Of a DNA stretch of 64,000 bases, positions 34,701 to 46,500 are shown piece after piece. Numbering within the stretch: the stretch's first letter is position 1; every line of letters begins with the position of its first letter. The stretch is from Pontederia crassipes (lineage: Eukaryota > Streptophyta > Magnoliopsida > Commelinales > Pontederiaceae). The stretch spans positions 6,773,501 through 6,837,500 of the forward strand of contig CM060196.1 in NCBI GenBank assembly GCA_030549335.1, given 5' to 3'. The translations under genes and the position numbers were made by a program. The notes beneath the pieces are model-generated. The model did no database searches. It had not been told where the DNA came from and saw only the letters and a program-made list of their open reading frames with translations.

Positions 34701-35683
34701 GAAAAGTTGTAATGAATGTCAAAGAGCAGGTTCCATCTCAAGAAGAAATGAAATGCCACAACAAGAAATTCTAGAGGTGGAGATATTTGATGTATGGGGC
34801 ATTGACTACATGGGTCAATTTCCTAGTTCATGTGGATTCAAGTTTATAATATTGTTGGCTGTGTACTATGTATCTAAATGGATAGAAGCAATTCTAACTA
34901 TAGCTGCTGATTCCAGGACTATCATTAAATTGTTCAAGGAGATAATCTTCCCAAGATTTGGAATTCCAAGCGTAGTCATAAGTGATGGAGGGAGCCATTT
35001 CATTGAAAAATGCTTTGAGAACCTTCTAAACAAGTATGGAGTCAAGCATAAGGTTTCAACAGCATACCATCCTCATACCAATGGCCAAGCAGAGATCTCA
35101 AACAGGGAGATAAAAGCCATTCTAGAGAAAACGGTTTCTTTGACAAGAAAATATTGGAGTTTGAAATTAAATGAGGCACTTCGGACATACAGGACAGCCT
35201 ACAAGTCCCCAACAGGTGCCTCTCCCTACAAACTTGTTTATGGGAAAACTTGTCACCTACTTATTGAGTTGAAACATAAGGTCTATTGGGCAGTTAAGAT
35301 CCTGAATTATGATTTGAAGGCTTGTGGACAAATTAAAGAGGCTCTTGCAACTTGATTAACTGGATGATATTAGGCTCAATGCATATCATAACTCTGAATT
35401 TTACAAGAAAAGAACCAAAAGGTGGCATGACAATATGATATTAAAGAAAGAATTCAGAGTTTGAGACCTTGTGTTGCTATACAATTCAAAGCTCAAGTTA
35501 TTTTCTGGAAAGTTAAAATCAAGATGGAGTGGACCCTTCAAAGTCCACAAAGTTTATCCTTTTGGAGCTCTGGACCTTGTGAATGATAAGGATGATATAT
35601 TCAAGGTCAATGGACAGAGGTTGAAGCTGTACAACCCCACAGCTATGGATTCAACTAAGGAGATGCTAAATTTGCCTAGCTGA
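31764..35683 (+). pseudogene. Athila-type pol relic (protease, RT, RNase H, integrase)
   Basis: In order: aspartic protease at about 32057-32560 (DLGASVSVMPLSL, ILLGRPFLATAG). Reverse transcriptase at about 33000-33670 (CIDFRKLNKATRNDHFPF, YGTFAYRRMSFGLCNAP, active site FMDDFSVYGDS). RT connection at 33690-33900 (FLGHAGFYRRFIKNFS). RNase H at 33930-34250 ([20 protein letters not shown]). Integrase at 34550-35360 (HHCC finger [13 protein letters not shown], catalytic Asp in WGIDYMG, Asp in ISDGGSHF, Glu in [11 protein letters not shown]). The C-terminal region follows to 35683. The FMDDFSVYG box and overall order place it in the Athila clade of Ty3-gypsy. Several stops between domains (for example near 33120, 33670, 33905, 34245) make it inactive. 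No env-like ORF follows. Confidence 0.92.
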
Positions 35684-37212
35684 ATTCAAGTGGAACAATG
35701 TCTAATCTAAGACACCAAAGAAGGGCACTTCTTGGGAGATAACCCAAGTCATTTTACACTTAATCTTTTTGTTTTGTAGGAATAAGCCAAGGAGGAATCA
35801 GATCAATCCACAAATTTTCATTTAGGGAGTACCCCTTCCCTTAATTTTGATTTTCCCACTGAAATCTCAATGATAACTGATGTCATCTTTTCCTTCATGC
35901 TGCATTTGTCATAACATATGAATTATCATTCACATCAGTTATCCAAATTCACCATAGTTGAATTTCAGTGAAATTCAGGGAATTCCAATGTATTGTTGAA
36001 TTGTGCACTCCAAAAATCTGTTATTGCAGATTTCATTGATATCATTTATTTCTCTGCAGGATTAGTTGCAATTCATGAAGAATGGACCACCCAAAACCTC
36101 TAGTTGAGATGCAAAAGGATTCAAGTGTCCAATTCCATGAATTTGATACCCTCCCTACCCTCTCCCTTGCCTATATTTTCACCACTGTGGACAGTGCTGA
36201 GAATAAGCTTGGGGGAGGAAATCTGGTGTTTTTCTAAATTTTATACCATGTTTTCAATCTATTTTAATGCCCATATCATCATTTACTATCAGGTTATCAC
36301 TGTTTTGAACAAGTTATCACTCATTTCACTCGGTTATCACTAGTTATCAGTCTTTGGACTCAACTCAATTCCTGGATTCATTCTAATTCTAAAATGGGTG
36401 AAATACTTCACTATGATAGTTGGGTACACTCCAATACCAAGTGGCCAATTTGGCCATTAGCCTTCTTGCTTTAATTGACTCAATCATTCAGATGCTTTTG
36501 GATTAAATTCAGTTGAAAACTTTTCTTTTGTGGGTAACACTAGCCGACATTTATGGATTGAATTAGTAATATATTATGTCTAGAGGGGAGTCAAGGCTCT
36601 TGCTGCCATGTTAAATAGGAAAACTTGACTTTTTGAACCAATGAATCTAGATCTTACATTAGTTTGAACTATTGCTCACTTCATAAACATGATAGAAAAA
36701 TGAGAAAAAGGAAAAGTAAAAAGTTGCATTTCTGCATTGCATGCATGCATATAAAAAAAAGAAGAGAGCAAAACTTCCAAAGGAATCTCTATTTAAGAAT
36801 AGAAAAAAAAGGGAGAGTAAAACTTCCAAAAGGAATCTCTCCTAAATAAAGCATGAATAAAAAATCAGGTTTTGACTTGTTTACTTGCATTTCATGAATA
36901 AAAGTCAGGTGTTAAACCTGTTTAATCAATGCAAAAATATGTTCATAAAGAGATTTATAGTTCAACCTTTTAGTAAAGTTGATAATCCCTGAAACTCAAA
37001 TTTGTTATTGTCAGTACTTCTTTCATGGTTTAAATTTGCTTTAACATCTGTGATTCCTTAGCTAGAAATTGAGTTTTTGAAAAGAATGAAGTGTTGGCAA
37101 AGTGGGAAACTCATTGGACTTAATTCAGCTGATTTTCAATTTATTTGTGGATTGTTAGTTCAAGTTTGTCCTTAATTTCTGAATGTTTTGCTTAAAGACA
37201 AGCAAAAGGCTA
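35684..37212 (+). other. Athila 3' non-coding region
   Basis: Contains the post-pol motif GGGCACTTCTTGGGAGATAACC near 35725 and TAAGCTTGGGGGAGGAAAT near 36206, common in Athila elements, then AT-rich spacer. No env ORF is seen. Confidence 0.65.
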
Positions 37213-37225
37213 AGCTTGGGGGAGT
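37213..37225 (+). other. Polypurine tract of the Athila element
   Basis: AGCTTGGGGGAGT directly precedes TGATCATT at 37227, the expected arrangement of plus-strand priming site and 3' LTR start in plant Ty3-gypsy elements. Confidence 0.7.
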
Positions 37226-37226
37226 T

Positions 37227-39780
37227 TGATCATTAGCTGATCACTATATGTTTTTATCTCATTTTAGATGCATTTCACCCATATCGAGCCCTCAAATTGC
37301 CTAACTTTTGGCCAATGATGCTTGGAATGCATGGATTGTGATAACTAGTTGATCTTTCTCATTTTATACTTAATTCCATGTGCATAGAGATTTTGAATTG
37401 CTAAAATCTATAAAAATAAAAATTCTATGTCAAGTTATCATTTTGTACGGCAAGTTATCATTCCAAAAGTGCAAGTTATCATTTTTCTAGTTTAGCTGTT
37501 TTCTAGTGATTATCTTGCCATAAATCTTCTGTCATCATGAATTAATCATATTTGGGTGACCATATTTCAACTTGTGCAAAGTTATCATTTCATTTCATTG
37601 GTTATCATTTTTAGTGTCAAGTTATCGTTTTAGGGCAAAACTGTCATTTCGACATGCAAGGCTATCAATTTTGCATGAAAACATTAGGCAATCATTATAT
37701 TATTGTCCTACCTCCTTGCTGCTCTAATTTGATCACATTTGGATAATCACAACTAAACTTATGACAAGTTATCATTTTTATGGCATCAAGTTATCGTTTT
37801 TGGCACCAAAGTTATCATTCCTATGAAACCTTATCCACATTTGATTTCTGACATCATTCATCCGCCACTATAATCTCTTTGATGCCTTTTTTGAACCACT
37901 CATATTTGGATATTTTTCATGATATATGCAAAGTTATCATTCCGGGTTTGATAAGTTATCACTTTTAATTTTAGTTTTTATTCCTGCACAACATCAAATC
38001 CCATTTGCTATTTGAGCTGATAGTTATTGTTTTGATCCTTATTTGTTTATTTCTTATTTGAGAACTTTGATGTTTGGTGTTCTATCTTTTCTAGCAGGAA
38101 AAACATGACTGCACAACCAAAAAGCCGCTGATTTTTGCTGGAATTTCAGGGCTGAACAGATGGCACAATCACACTACTATGGAAGTTTTTTATTTGCATC
38201 AAAGGGTGAAGAAGACTCATATAAAAGATGAAAAACCCAGAGGAAAAAGGGGCCGGCCAGATTGCAAGGGTTGGAGGACATGAAGCAAGGAAGAAGGGCT
38301 GGAGGCTGTTGTTGCAAATCTGATTTCAGTGGAGCCATCAATATTCAGGATGATTTGTATTAGCTTTTCAATCTGTCTTGTGTCAATTTTTGTAATCATG
38401 AAGAGCTAAATTTCATGTCTCCTAGGATAGGATAGTAGTCTAACTTAATTGTGGATGGATTAGGGACAAGCCTGATTTTTTGCACTGATTTTAATTCTGA
38501 TTTCTGAAATTTGTATTGATATGAATCTGTTTTTGTCATTGTAGTATCCTATTTGTATTTACAACTGAGAATTTGTCTTTTGATCCAATCTTGCTCAGAA
38601 ATGAATTAAGAATCAATGCCAAGTCTGATTTATTATTTTCTGGAATCTATTTTTTCAAATCTGATTTCTAAATCTGTATTCCTGATTTCTGATTTCCTAA
38701 ACTATTATTGGAATCTGTTGTCATTGTCTGAAATCCTGATTTAATTAACAACTGAAAGGTTGATCTTATGGTTTTAATCTTGTTCAGAAATGAATCAAGA
38801 TGCAATGACACTTTTCTGATTCCAAATCTGAGTATAAATTGAAATATGATTTCCTGATTTCCTTAGAATTTGTTTTGCCATTTGAACCTCTGATTTCATT
38901 AAATCACTGAGAGGTGAATCTTAAGGATTTCTTGTTATCCAGAGATGAACCAAGAAGCATTTGGCAAGTGCTGAGTTTCAATGAATGACATTGCTGAGTT
39001 TCCATATGCAATTATGTGCTGATTTCATCCAACTCATTAGCGAAAATGTGGATTTGATTTTAATTTGCAGCTGAGAGGCTGATTTAAAATTCTCTTGTAG
39101 TTTAGAGATAAACCAAAGAGCATCTACACTAATATTTGATTGACTTCATTCCTGTTCAGTTAACTGAAACATTTCCCTCATTTCTAAAGTGCAATTGATT
39201 GTTATCATTTCAGATTTCACTAAATTGCCAAAAATCGGCAAGGAACTTGATCTTGAGCTTAATGTTAACTTGATTTCAGTCAGGACTTCTTCTAATCCAA
39301 CTTAGTTAATCAATCATATGAAAATATGATAATTAGTCCTAGTTTAAAATATGTTGTGATAACAGCCCATTTCCAAGTTGAATTAGAAGTGACATGTATT
39401 GATAACTTGTTTCATTCCATCCATAATTAAATTAGATGAACCCCAACTCCTAGGAGAACCTTCCTCATTGATAGTTAAACCATTTTAGCCTTTAGTTTAG
39501 CATTTATAATTCAGTTTAGATAACTTTTCAAAAATCCAAAAATAGTTACCTTTTTGCCAAATTAAAAATCTATTTTCACTTCCCTTTAATTTCATGTTTT
39601 TCCCACTTTAAGTAGGACTAGTCTAAATTACTTTTAGGGAGTCTTTAGCTTCAAATCACTGAGGATACGACATTTGAGTAGACTATAATTGATCTGTATA
39701 CTTGCAGTAGAAAGTGAATTAGGAAGTTAAATAAAAAATTGAAAATTTTGAAATCTGACTACTATTCCAGCAACTTATCA
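37227..39780 (+). repeat. Probable 3' LTR of the Athila element (~2.55 kb)
   Basis: It starts with TG right after the polypurine tract and ends plausibly at TTATCA (39780). About 120 bases before that end lies GAGGATACGACATTTGAGTAG, a U5-type motif common in plant gypsy LTRs. The first ~750 bases are studded with GTTATCATTT-like motifs. About 38560-39130 carries roughly four degenerate ~165-190-bp units (each with CTGAGAGG/CTGAAAGG and AGAGATGAACCAAGA-like sequence). The 5' LTR partner is not in the window, so the boundaries cannot be confirmed by comparison. Confidence 0.55.
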
Positions 39781-40488
39781 CTACACCCCATAATTTCACT
39801 ATCAGTAACCCGAGCCCGGTAATAACTTGGGGTTTCTAATCACTATACTTCGGATTTGATTGATATTTCTTGTGGATTTGGAAGGATTTTTACTTTATGC
39901 ATCATGATCATGGTTATGTGTAATTTGATTGAGTTTTCAATTGGTTGGACTTAATCTTGATTAGGATAGTTAGGTTCTCGAGATTTTGAGTCCTTTATAT
40001 TTAACAATTCTTCTTCGTGCATTAATGCATCTCGATTAAAATTTGATTATTATGTTCTGAGTTTTCAGAAATCATAATTTTATTTTGATCAGAGATAATT
40101 AGTTCTCAAGTTTTTTTAGCACTATATTTATGTGTATAAGTTGCATTTTAAAGCAATTCAGTTCAAAGTAAGATTAGAGTTGATTGATATTTCAACGGCT
40201 TTAATGGCATTTTCATCGGATTATTTTGATTCTCAAGTTTTTTAGATCAATATTTATAAGCAACTCCTTTCCATTAAAAGTCTAATTAATGATTTATTGA
40301 TTATTTGAGAGATAACAGGGGGATACAAAGTTAGATCCTAACTCATCTTTATTATCGATTTTCCTCTGCTAAGCACCATTTTCATTTGTTTCCTCACTTT
40401 CTTTTTCTTAATTGATAAATTGAAAGTTGATTCCTCGATTGATTTTTCATAATAACTAATAAAGTAAAAAGAGTAAAAATTTTCAGTC
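39781..40488. other. Unassigned piece inside the retrotransposon nest
   Basis: AT-rich, with a degenerate recurring block (TTCTCAAGTTTTTTAG near 40095 and 40232, and a related block near 39975). It lies between the Athila 3' LTR and an inverted primer-binding site, so it may be the leader of a minus-strand retroelement. No protein is recognised. Confidence 0.4.
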
Positions 40489-40605
40489 CACGGCAACGGC
40501 GCCAAAAACTTGATGCGTGAAAATTAAGCGCAAATATATTAGCAAGTATACTAAACCGTATCAAGTAATAAAGAGTGAATATGATGTCGAACCCACGAGA
40601 ACTGA
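40489..40605 (-). mobile_element. LTR (U5) plus tRNA-Asp primer-binding site of a minus-strand gypsy element
   Basis: On the minus strand a truncated LTR end (40605-40511; TCGTGGGTTCGACATC, ATTACTTGATACGG, ending CACGCATCA) is followed by AGTTTT and TGGCGCCGTTGCCGTG (40504-40489). The latter is complementary to the 3' end of plant tRNA-Asp, the primer of Athila-type elements. The orientation is opposite to the Athila gag-pol at 30745-35683, so it belongs to another element or to a rearranged part. Confidence 0.75.
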
Positions 40606-42360
40606 ACCCGGGGCTAAGCTCCAACTAGTATTCTTAATTTTTTGATCAGAGATTGGTTTTATAAGAGAGGGGTGCAGATCAATAGGGAGGGTGGGAAGGA
40701 TTGGCCCGGAGGTAATGTCAGGATGGTTGTTGTTTCTAGGGTCCCATAGAGATCTATAATGATTGACAAAATAATTTTTGATAGCTAGGTCACCTGTCAT
40801 CCTATTCCCCTAATCATTGAGATGAGTAATGAGATTTCTCTTCTGCTTAATGAGTGTGGTAAGGTGAAAGAATTTGATATTTTTATCCCCATCCCTCTGC
40901 CAAGACACTCTAGCCTATCAAGGTCATGGTCACAGAGAGGATTGACAGAGTCCATAAGCTCAAGTTTATTGATATCCTCTTTTGCTTTTTGTGCCCTTAA
41001 CTCAAGTTTACCAAGTTCCTCTTTGTTCCATTTTAGTGTTTTATGTTTGATGTCCCCAAGGGTCTTGTTGAGGGATTAGGTGCCTTGAATTAGTTTAGAC
41101 CAAGAGTGTTGGACAATAGAGCTGGTCTCAGGGTACTCAAGTCAGAAGTGCTCGTACCTAAATAATTTCTTTTTTAGAGGGCCTGAAGATTAACAGAGAA
41201 AAAGAGAGGGGCATGATCAGATGCACACCTCTCCAAGGTCATAAGGGAGATCTCAGGATAATGGGTCAGCCAGTGATGAGTGACTAAGACATGATCAAGA
41301 CGACATTGAATTCTAGCAGGTCCCTTCCCATTATTACACTAAGTATATTTAGTATCTATGAGTTGTAAGTCAACTAATCCCTGTGTGAAGATGAGGTTTT
41401 TAAGAGATGTAACAAAATTAGTCAAGGTGAAAGGCCTATCACCCCTCTTCTCAGAGGGGTCAAGGATATGATGTTAAGATCCCCTAGAATAATCCAAGGT
41501 ACATTGTTAAGAGTAAGATCAGATAGAGAATTCCATAAGGAGGAACGGGGGGCTAGTACTAGCATAAATAGATGTAAATAGAAAAGAGAAATCATTCACA
41601 GTTATCAATAAATGTAAAGCTTATGAGTCTGAATGTATCTGTGTTACCTTCATATCACCATTACACCAAGCAATGAGGATTCTGTCAGAGGAATTGGAAT
41701 CCCCAACGCTAACTGAATTCCAGGCATTGCCTAATTTCTTAGCAACTTTACTAGCATTATCAGTATTAGCATGAGATTCAACTAAAGCAATAATATCAGG
41801 GTTATGACTACGTATGAGATCCTTAAGTCTATCACGTACCTTGATCCTCAGAGCGCCCCGACAATTCCAAAAGATTATACGCATGATGAGGTGCTTGGGG
41901 GAGGGCCATACTCTAACACAGAGGGGGAGACAAGAGTGTCAGTGCATTTTGAAGAGAGTGGTTTTTTCGACTTACCTTGCTTAGCTTTCCTTAAGGCCCT
42001 CCGAGATTGCAGGGCCGATGGGGACAGCGAGAAACGCCGCGTCACCTTTCTACTCCGCTCTGTCCGCGATTGGGGAAGAAGGTCGAGATCTTCCTCCTCA
42101 GGGTCCTCCTCTATTTCCACCTGCGTATCTGTTATGACATGGCTATCAGAGGAGTTAGCAGAGTATTCGCCAAACTTCTCAAGCACATGACGCACCAAGT
42201 CATCGTGAGGCCGGATGGAGGAGTGGTGTGAGGGGGAGGAAGATATGGAACGAGTGTTAGGTTTTGTGATAGTGGGAGGTGGGGAGATTGAAGGGCCAGC
42301 TACCCGAGTGGAGGATGACCCTCGGATCAAGAGGGTGGGATCTGGGCCGCCCACAGAGAT
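40600..42360 (-). mobile_element. L1-like LINE, 5' half (ORF1-like region and endonuclease)
   Basis: Minus strand, 5' to 3': 42354-41875 is a proline/serine and acidic ORF with a basic end (EDPEEEDLDLLP, RRALRKAKQGKSKK), like the end of ORF1. At 41884 ORF2 opens with MRIIFWNCRGALRIKVRDRL and PDIIALVESHAN, the start of the AP-type endonuclease. CRLDHVLVTHHW and CASDHAPL near 41310-41215 are its C-terminal motifs. The linker to RT ends at 40600 with SDQKIKNTSWSLAPG. The RT then resumes at 29878 with NTIWSLASGKTPGPDGF, so a ~10.7-kb insertion splits one LINE. It carries frameshifts. Confidence 0.88.
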
Positions 42361-43516
42361 CGCAAACCTGGATAGTGTGTTTCATTTTTAAAAATGATAT
42401 TAATAAAAAAATGGATCAATAATTGAAACAATTAATGTAAAGGATGAATGATTACTTAGCTGGAGGGGCGTTCCGCGGAGGAAGACTGCGAGTGCGACCT
42501 GGAGGAAGTGAAAGAAGAGCTTTCGGTCTTCCGCCCGTGGGCCGTGTCTTCATTAGTTCATTTGGGCACGCGTATCATGTTGAAGGATTACGAAATTGGC
42601 CACTTAATTTTCAGAGGAGAAAAAAGAGCTTATTGCTTTTTCGTTTTCTACACTTTTTAATGATTTTATCTTTTACAATAGTGACCATATTTTTAAGAAT
42701 TATTTATATAAACTTTATATAAACTATCACGATTTTTTACATCTAATCTTGAATTACAAATTTATTTTTTTTGAATCCCTAAACTATCGCGACTTTTTTA
42801 ATTTAATTCTTCGTCCATTTCTGTTACATTTTTTATTATTTTATTATTTTTATTTATGAAAAAATTAAATTATCCCTCCCTCTAGAAAAATATGAATAAT
42901 AAATATAAAAAATAAAAAATCATTTAAAAGATTAAAGTGGTAAACAAAAAAATTATCTACCTCTCCGATTTTTATTTTATTTTTTATATTTATTATTTAA
43001 ATTCAGACGCATCCTTTAAAAATAAAATCACTCGTCCGACAAAAGCTAAAGGGAAATTAAGGGCATGAAACGAAAATAATGTATTTTTTTTTATTTCGCA
43101 CTCTCTACTCTCTTTCACATATTTTTTTGTTTCATAAATTACTTTATATTTGTATTCCTTAATTAACTAAGCTATATAATTATAAAACTTAATTAATTCA
43201 TTAAATTTATTTAAGACATTAAACTCATCGAAATGAGTTAATAAAAAATTATTAAATATCACATTTTTTATTCTACTTAATATATATATGTACTACTTTT
43301 CTACTTCTCATATTTCATACAAAAACTTAAAAGGAATCATAGTTTCACTTGTGGAGAGGAGGAATGGTAACAAAAGGTATCAGGATATACGATGCAATTG
43401 ACACTAAAGCAACAAGCACGGATCATTTTGCTAAAGACCAAAAAATGAGCAACTTCAGTTGTTTCATGCAATCAAAATGCGGCTTGCACAAGTCTTTCAC
43501 ATGAAAGGGGCAATAG
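42361..43516. other. AT-rich intergenic with a truncated foldback-MITE arm
   Basis: About 42705-43010 matches one arm of the 7846 foldback family (CCCTAAACTATCGCGAC, TTTATGAAAAAATTAAATTA). The rest shows nothing I can support. The 3' flank of the REM-type gene falls at the right end. Confidence 0.5.
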
Positions 43517-46500
43517 TCACCGTTTCCTATATGCTGTCGTCAGTTCATCTGCCCTGATAATAGTTACTTTAAACTCAGCGGGAGCTACCAATTCAAATGC
43601 ACAGTAGTCCCCAATCTGAAGATGGTTACCACGTGCAAAAGCAGGCCAACCTCCAGAGAAAAAACCTCTTTCTCTTTCAACGGGAATGTACTTCACGGTC
43701 CAAACATTGCCATCTGAATGGCGAAGGTCCATGCGTGTTTTTGATGAAGAAAGATGTGCCCTTGAAAATTTAATAGGCAACCTCTGCAACCAGCAAATCA
43801 TGAGTCAACAACAGGAAGAAGCTCACTCAGCGCAAGCAACCCAGAACCAACTCAGCAATGTTGACATGTATGAATGTATGATAAGATATCTTTACGCGTC
43901 TTAAAGCTTAATTGCATGAAAGTAATATGTCTAGGTCATCTCTTCAGTTGCAAAGTAAAACCGCTTAGGCCTACTGTCCATATTTTGTTACTCATGGAAG
44001 ATTTGTCATTGTGCCTTCACTGCTGCTAAAATGCTAACAGAGTAGAAATAGTGCACTAACCAGGGCGCGAGGCAACATTTCAGAACGATTCATCCGTGAG
44101 ACGAAATATGGAAATGTGGAGAGAAAAGGGAAAGAATCTCCATCCTTCTTTGTTTGTTTTCTAGTTCGATGTCGTCTTGGGATGCAGCCACCGGAATGCT
44201 TGACATCTGAATGAAAAACAACGTGATTGACATGAAATTACATCATTAAACATCATCGGTCAGTCAGCCTGCACAATTGATTCTTGTGTTTATAAATCTG
44301 TTTTAGAATTCATATTGATGAAAAATGCAAATATGTTGGAATAAGACAACAATGCGAGACTACAATTATTATAGAACTAATAGTCAAAATATTTCTACTG
44401 CATTATTCAGGATTAGACTCCATGATAGGGAAGATGCATGGAAACCCACGTCTGATTAAGTTATCGTTCTTTAAAAAGATATAAAAATCAACCAATATTT
44501 ACATATTATATTACGGTTAGTTGGTTAAACTGTCGTAGCACCCAAAAAAAATGTTGAAGCAGTTTTCCCAAACCTCAAGATAATCTTATATTGATTGTTA
44601 TTCTTAGCTGTTAGTAGTTATCTGCAGATAGATATTTGTAATCTACTATTTACATATACATGGAATAAAAATGTGAGCTTTTCCCATTCTGAAACCTTTC
44701 TCATCTCTCCATTTCATAGACGGCTGAACAATCAAAGAAGCCTTCCGCGATTTATAGCCTTACCACATCAGATTCGCTTGGAGAAGTCCTTATTTCACAA
44801 ACCACTTGACATGATCAGGGGCTATGAGAAATGCTCTCAAGAAGTTGGCCTTCATGAATGGAAAAATCAAGCGACCAGAAGAAGATGATCAAGATGCAGA
44901 AAAAATGAGATATCTGAAACTTCATGCTTATTACATGAATCTTTAATTTGCTGGAGGACCTACAATTCAGCACCACATATGTTGAAGATGCAAAGTCCTA
45001 TGGGAGCATTTGAAGGAGAGATTCTCTCAATGCAATGAGACAATGATTTATCAGATAAAATATGTGATTTGTCACTAGAGAAAAAACGGATATCAATAAC
45101 ATTATTCTAAAGAAAATCTCTGTGGATGAGCTCGATAATTTCGGTGAGATTCACATGTATGAAAATTGTGATGCTGCGACTAAGTACACATCATTGAGGG
45201 AAAGAGAGATGGTACAGCAATTTCTTATGGGCCTCAACTCTGACATCTTTGAAACTGTGGGATCTAATGCCCTTAGTTCAGAACCCTTGAAATCACTTTT
45301 TTCTCTCATTGCTCATGAAGAACAACAGAAGTTGTATGTGCTAATTCGCAATCATGTCTGCTGCAATTTTAGTAGAAGGCTATGGAACAAACAAGTCTAC
45401 TAATCTTGTTGGCAAGCGATTCTACTGTGATTATTGCAATAAAGGTGGTCATGTCCGAGCAACTTGTTCTCATTTAAATGGATACCCAGCAAATTAGGAT
45501 CCATCTAAATGTTAAAAAAAACAAAAAAAACACCAAACTATCAAACTGGTGGATCCAAACCCAACAAGTCTGCCACTCCCTCAGCCAATGTTGTGCAGAG
45601 TTCGCAATCTGGAGGAACATCAAATGCCTTTGATGATCTGATAGAATCACAGTAAGCATTGTTGGACCAGGTGAAAATTCTACTGCACCAATATCTGGGA
45701 ATACATAAACTTCTTTAAATTCTGAAGTAGACGAGATATTCTCAATCCTGTTAAATATGTCTCATCAGTAGATATAGCAAATTAGAGACTGTACAGCTGG
45801 TCCTATTATGCTCCAAAAGGAGCTAATCCTTAAAGACGTTTCATTGATTCCTAACTTCGCTTGCAACTTGATCCTTGTTGTCAAGTTATGTAGTGACATG
45901 GATTGTTTTGTAATATCTTTTGCTACTTTTTGTTTGATACAGGAACACTCGAGGAGGACAATTGAACTAGATGAACTTCGTAGAGTGGTAGAAAGTTCTT
46001 TTCCAAGAAATGTCTTTGCTTCTGCCGGATGTCATTTTTAGCACTAGCAACATCTTCATGTGTGCAATTTCACGGTATTGATTTTGTTCAAGATAAAAAT
46101 TCTAGCTTGCCTTGTGATGTTTGTATTCGAACAAAACATACGAGAACTCCATTTGATCTTAGTAAAAATAAGACAGGCATTATTGAACCTTGTTCATTGT
46201 GATTTGTGGGGTCCATATAGAACTTGTTGCAATGCTACCTACTTCTTGACTATCATTAATGATTTTAGTTGAGGTGAATATGAAACCTTTCATTTGTTTC
46301 AGAATTTTTATCTTGGTGAAACTCAATTTGGGAAGAACATTAAGATTGTTTTAAAGAGACATCGGGATTGAATTTCTTTTGAGATAAAAGGTGTTGTTCC
46401 TCCAGTTATTCCACCAGAGATTCATTCAACCGAGAGTCAAAATGGGATTGAATTCTTGTCAAATAAAATTCAATTCTTTACCTTGCATGGCATAATTCAT

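Noticed and set aside
36104..36849. An env-like ORF downstream of Athila pol
   Set aside because: Short ORFs (79 and 61 codons) with no signal peptide, transmembrane pattern or length expected of Athila env-like proteins.
40489..40504. A tRNA-Asp gene, because of the tRNA-like 3' end
   Set aside because: Only the last ~16 bases match. It adjoins an LTR end and is a primer-binding site, not a tRNA gene.
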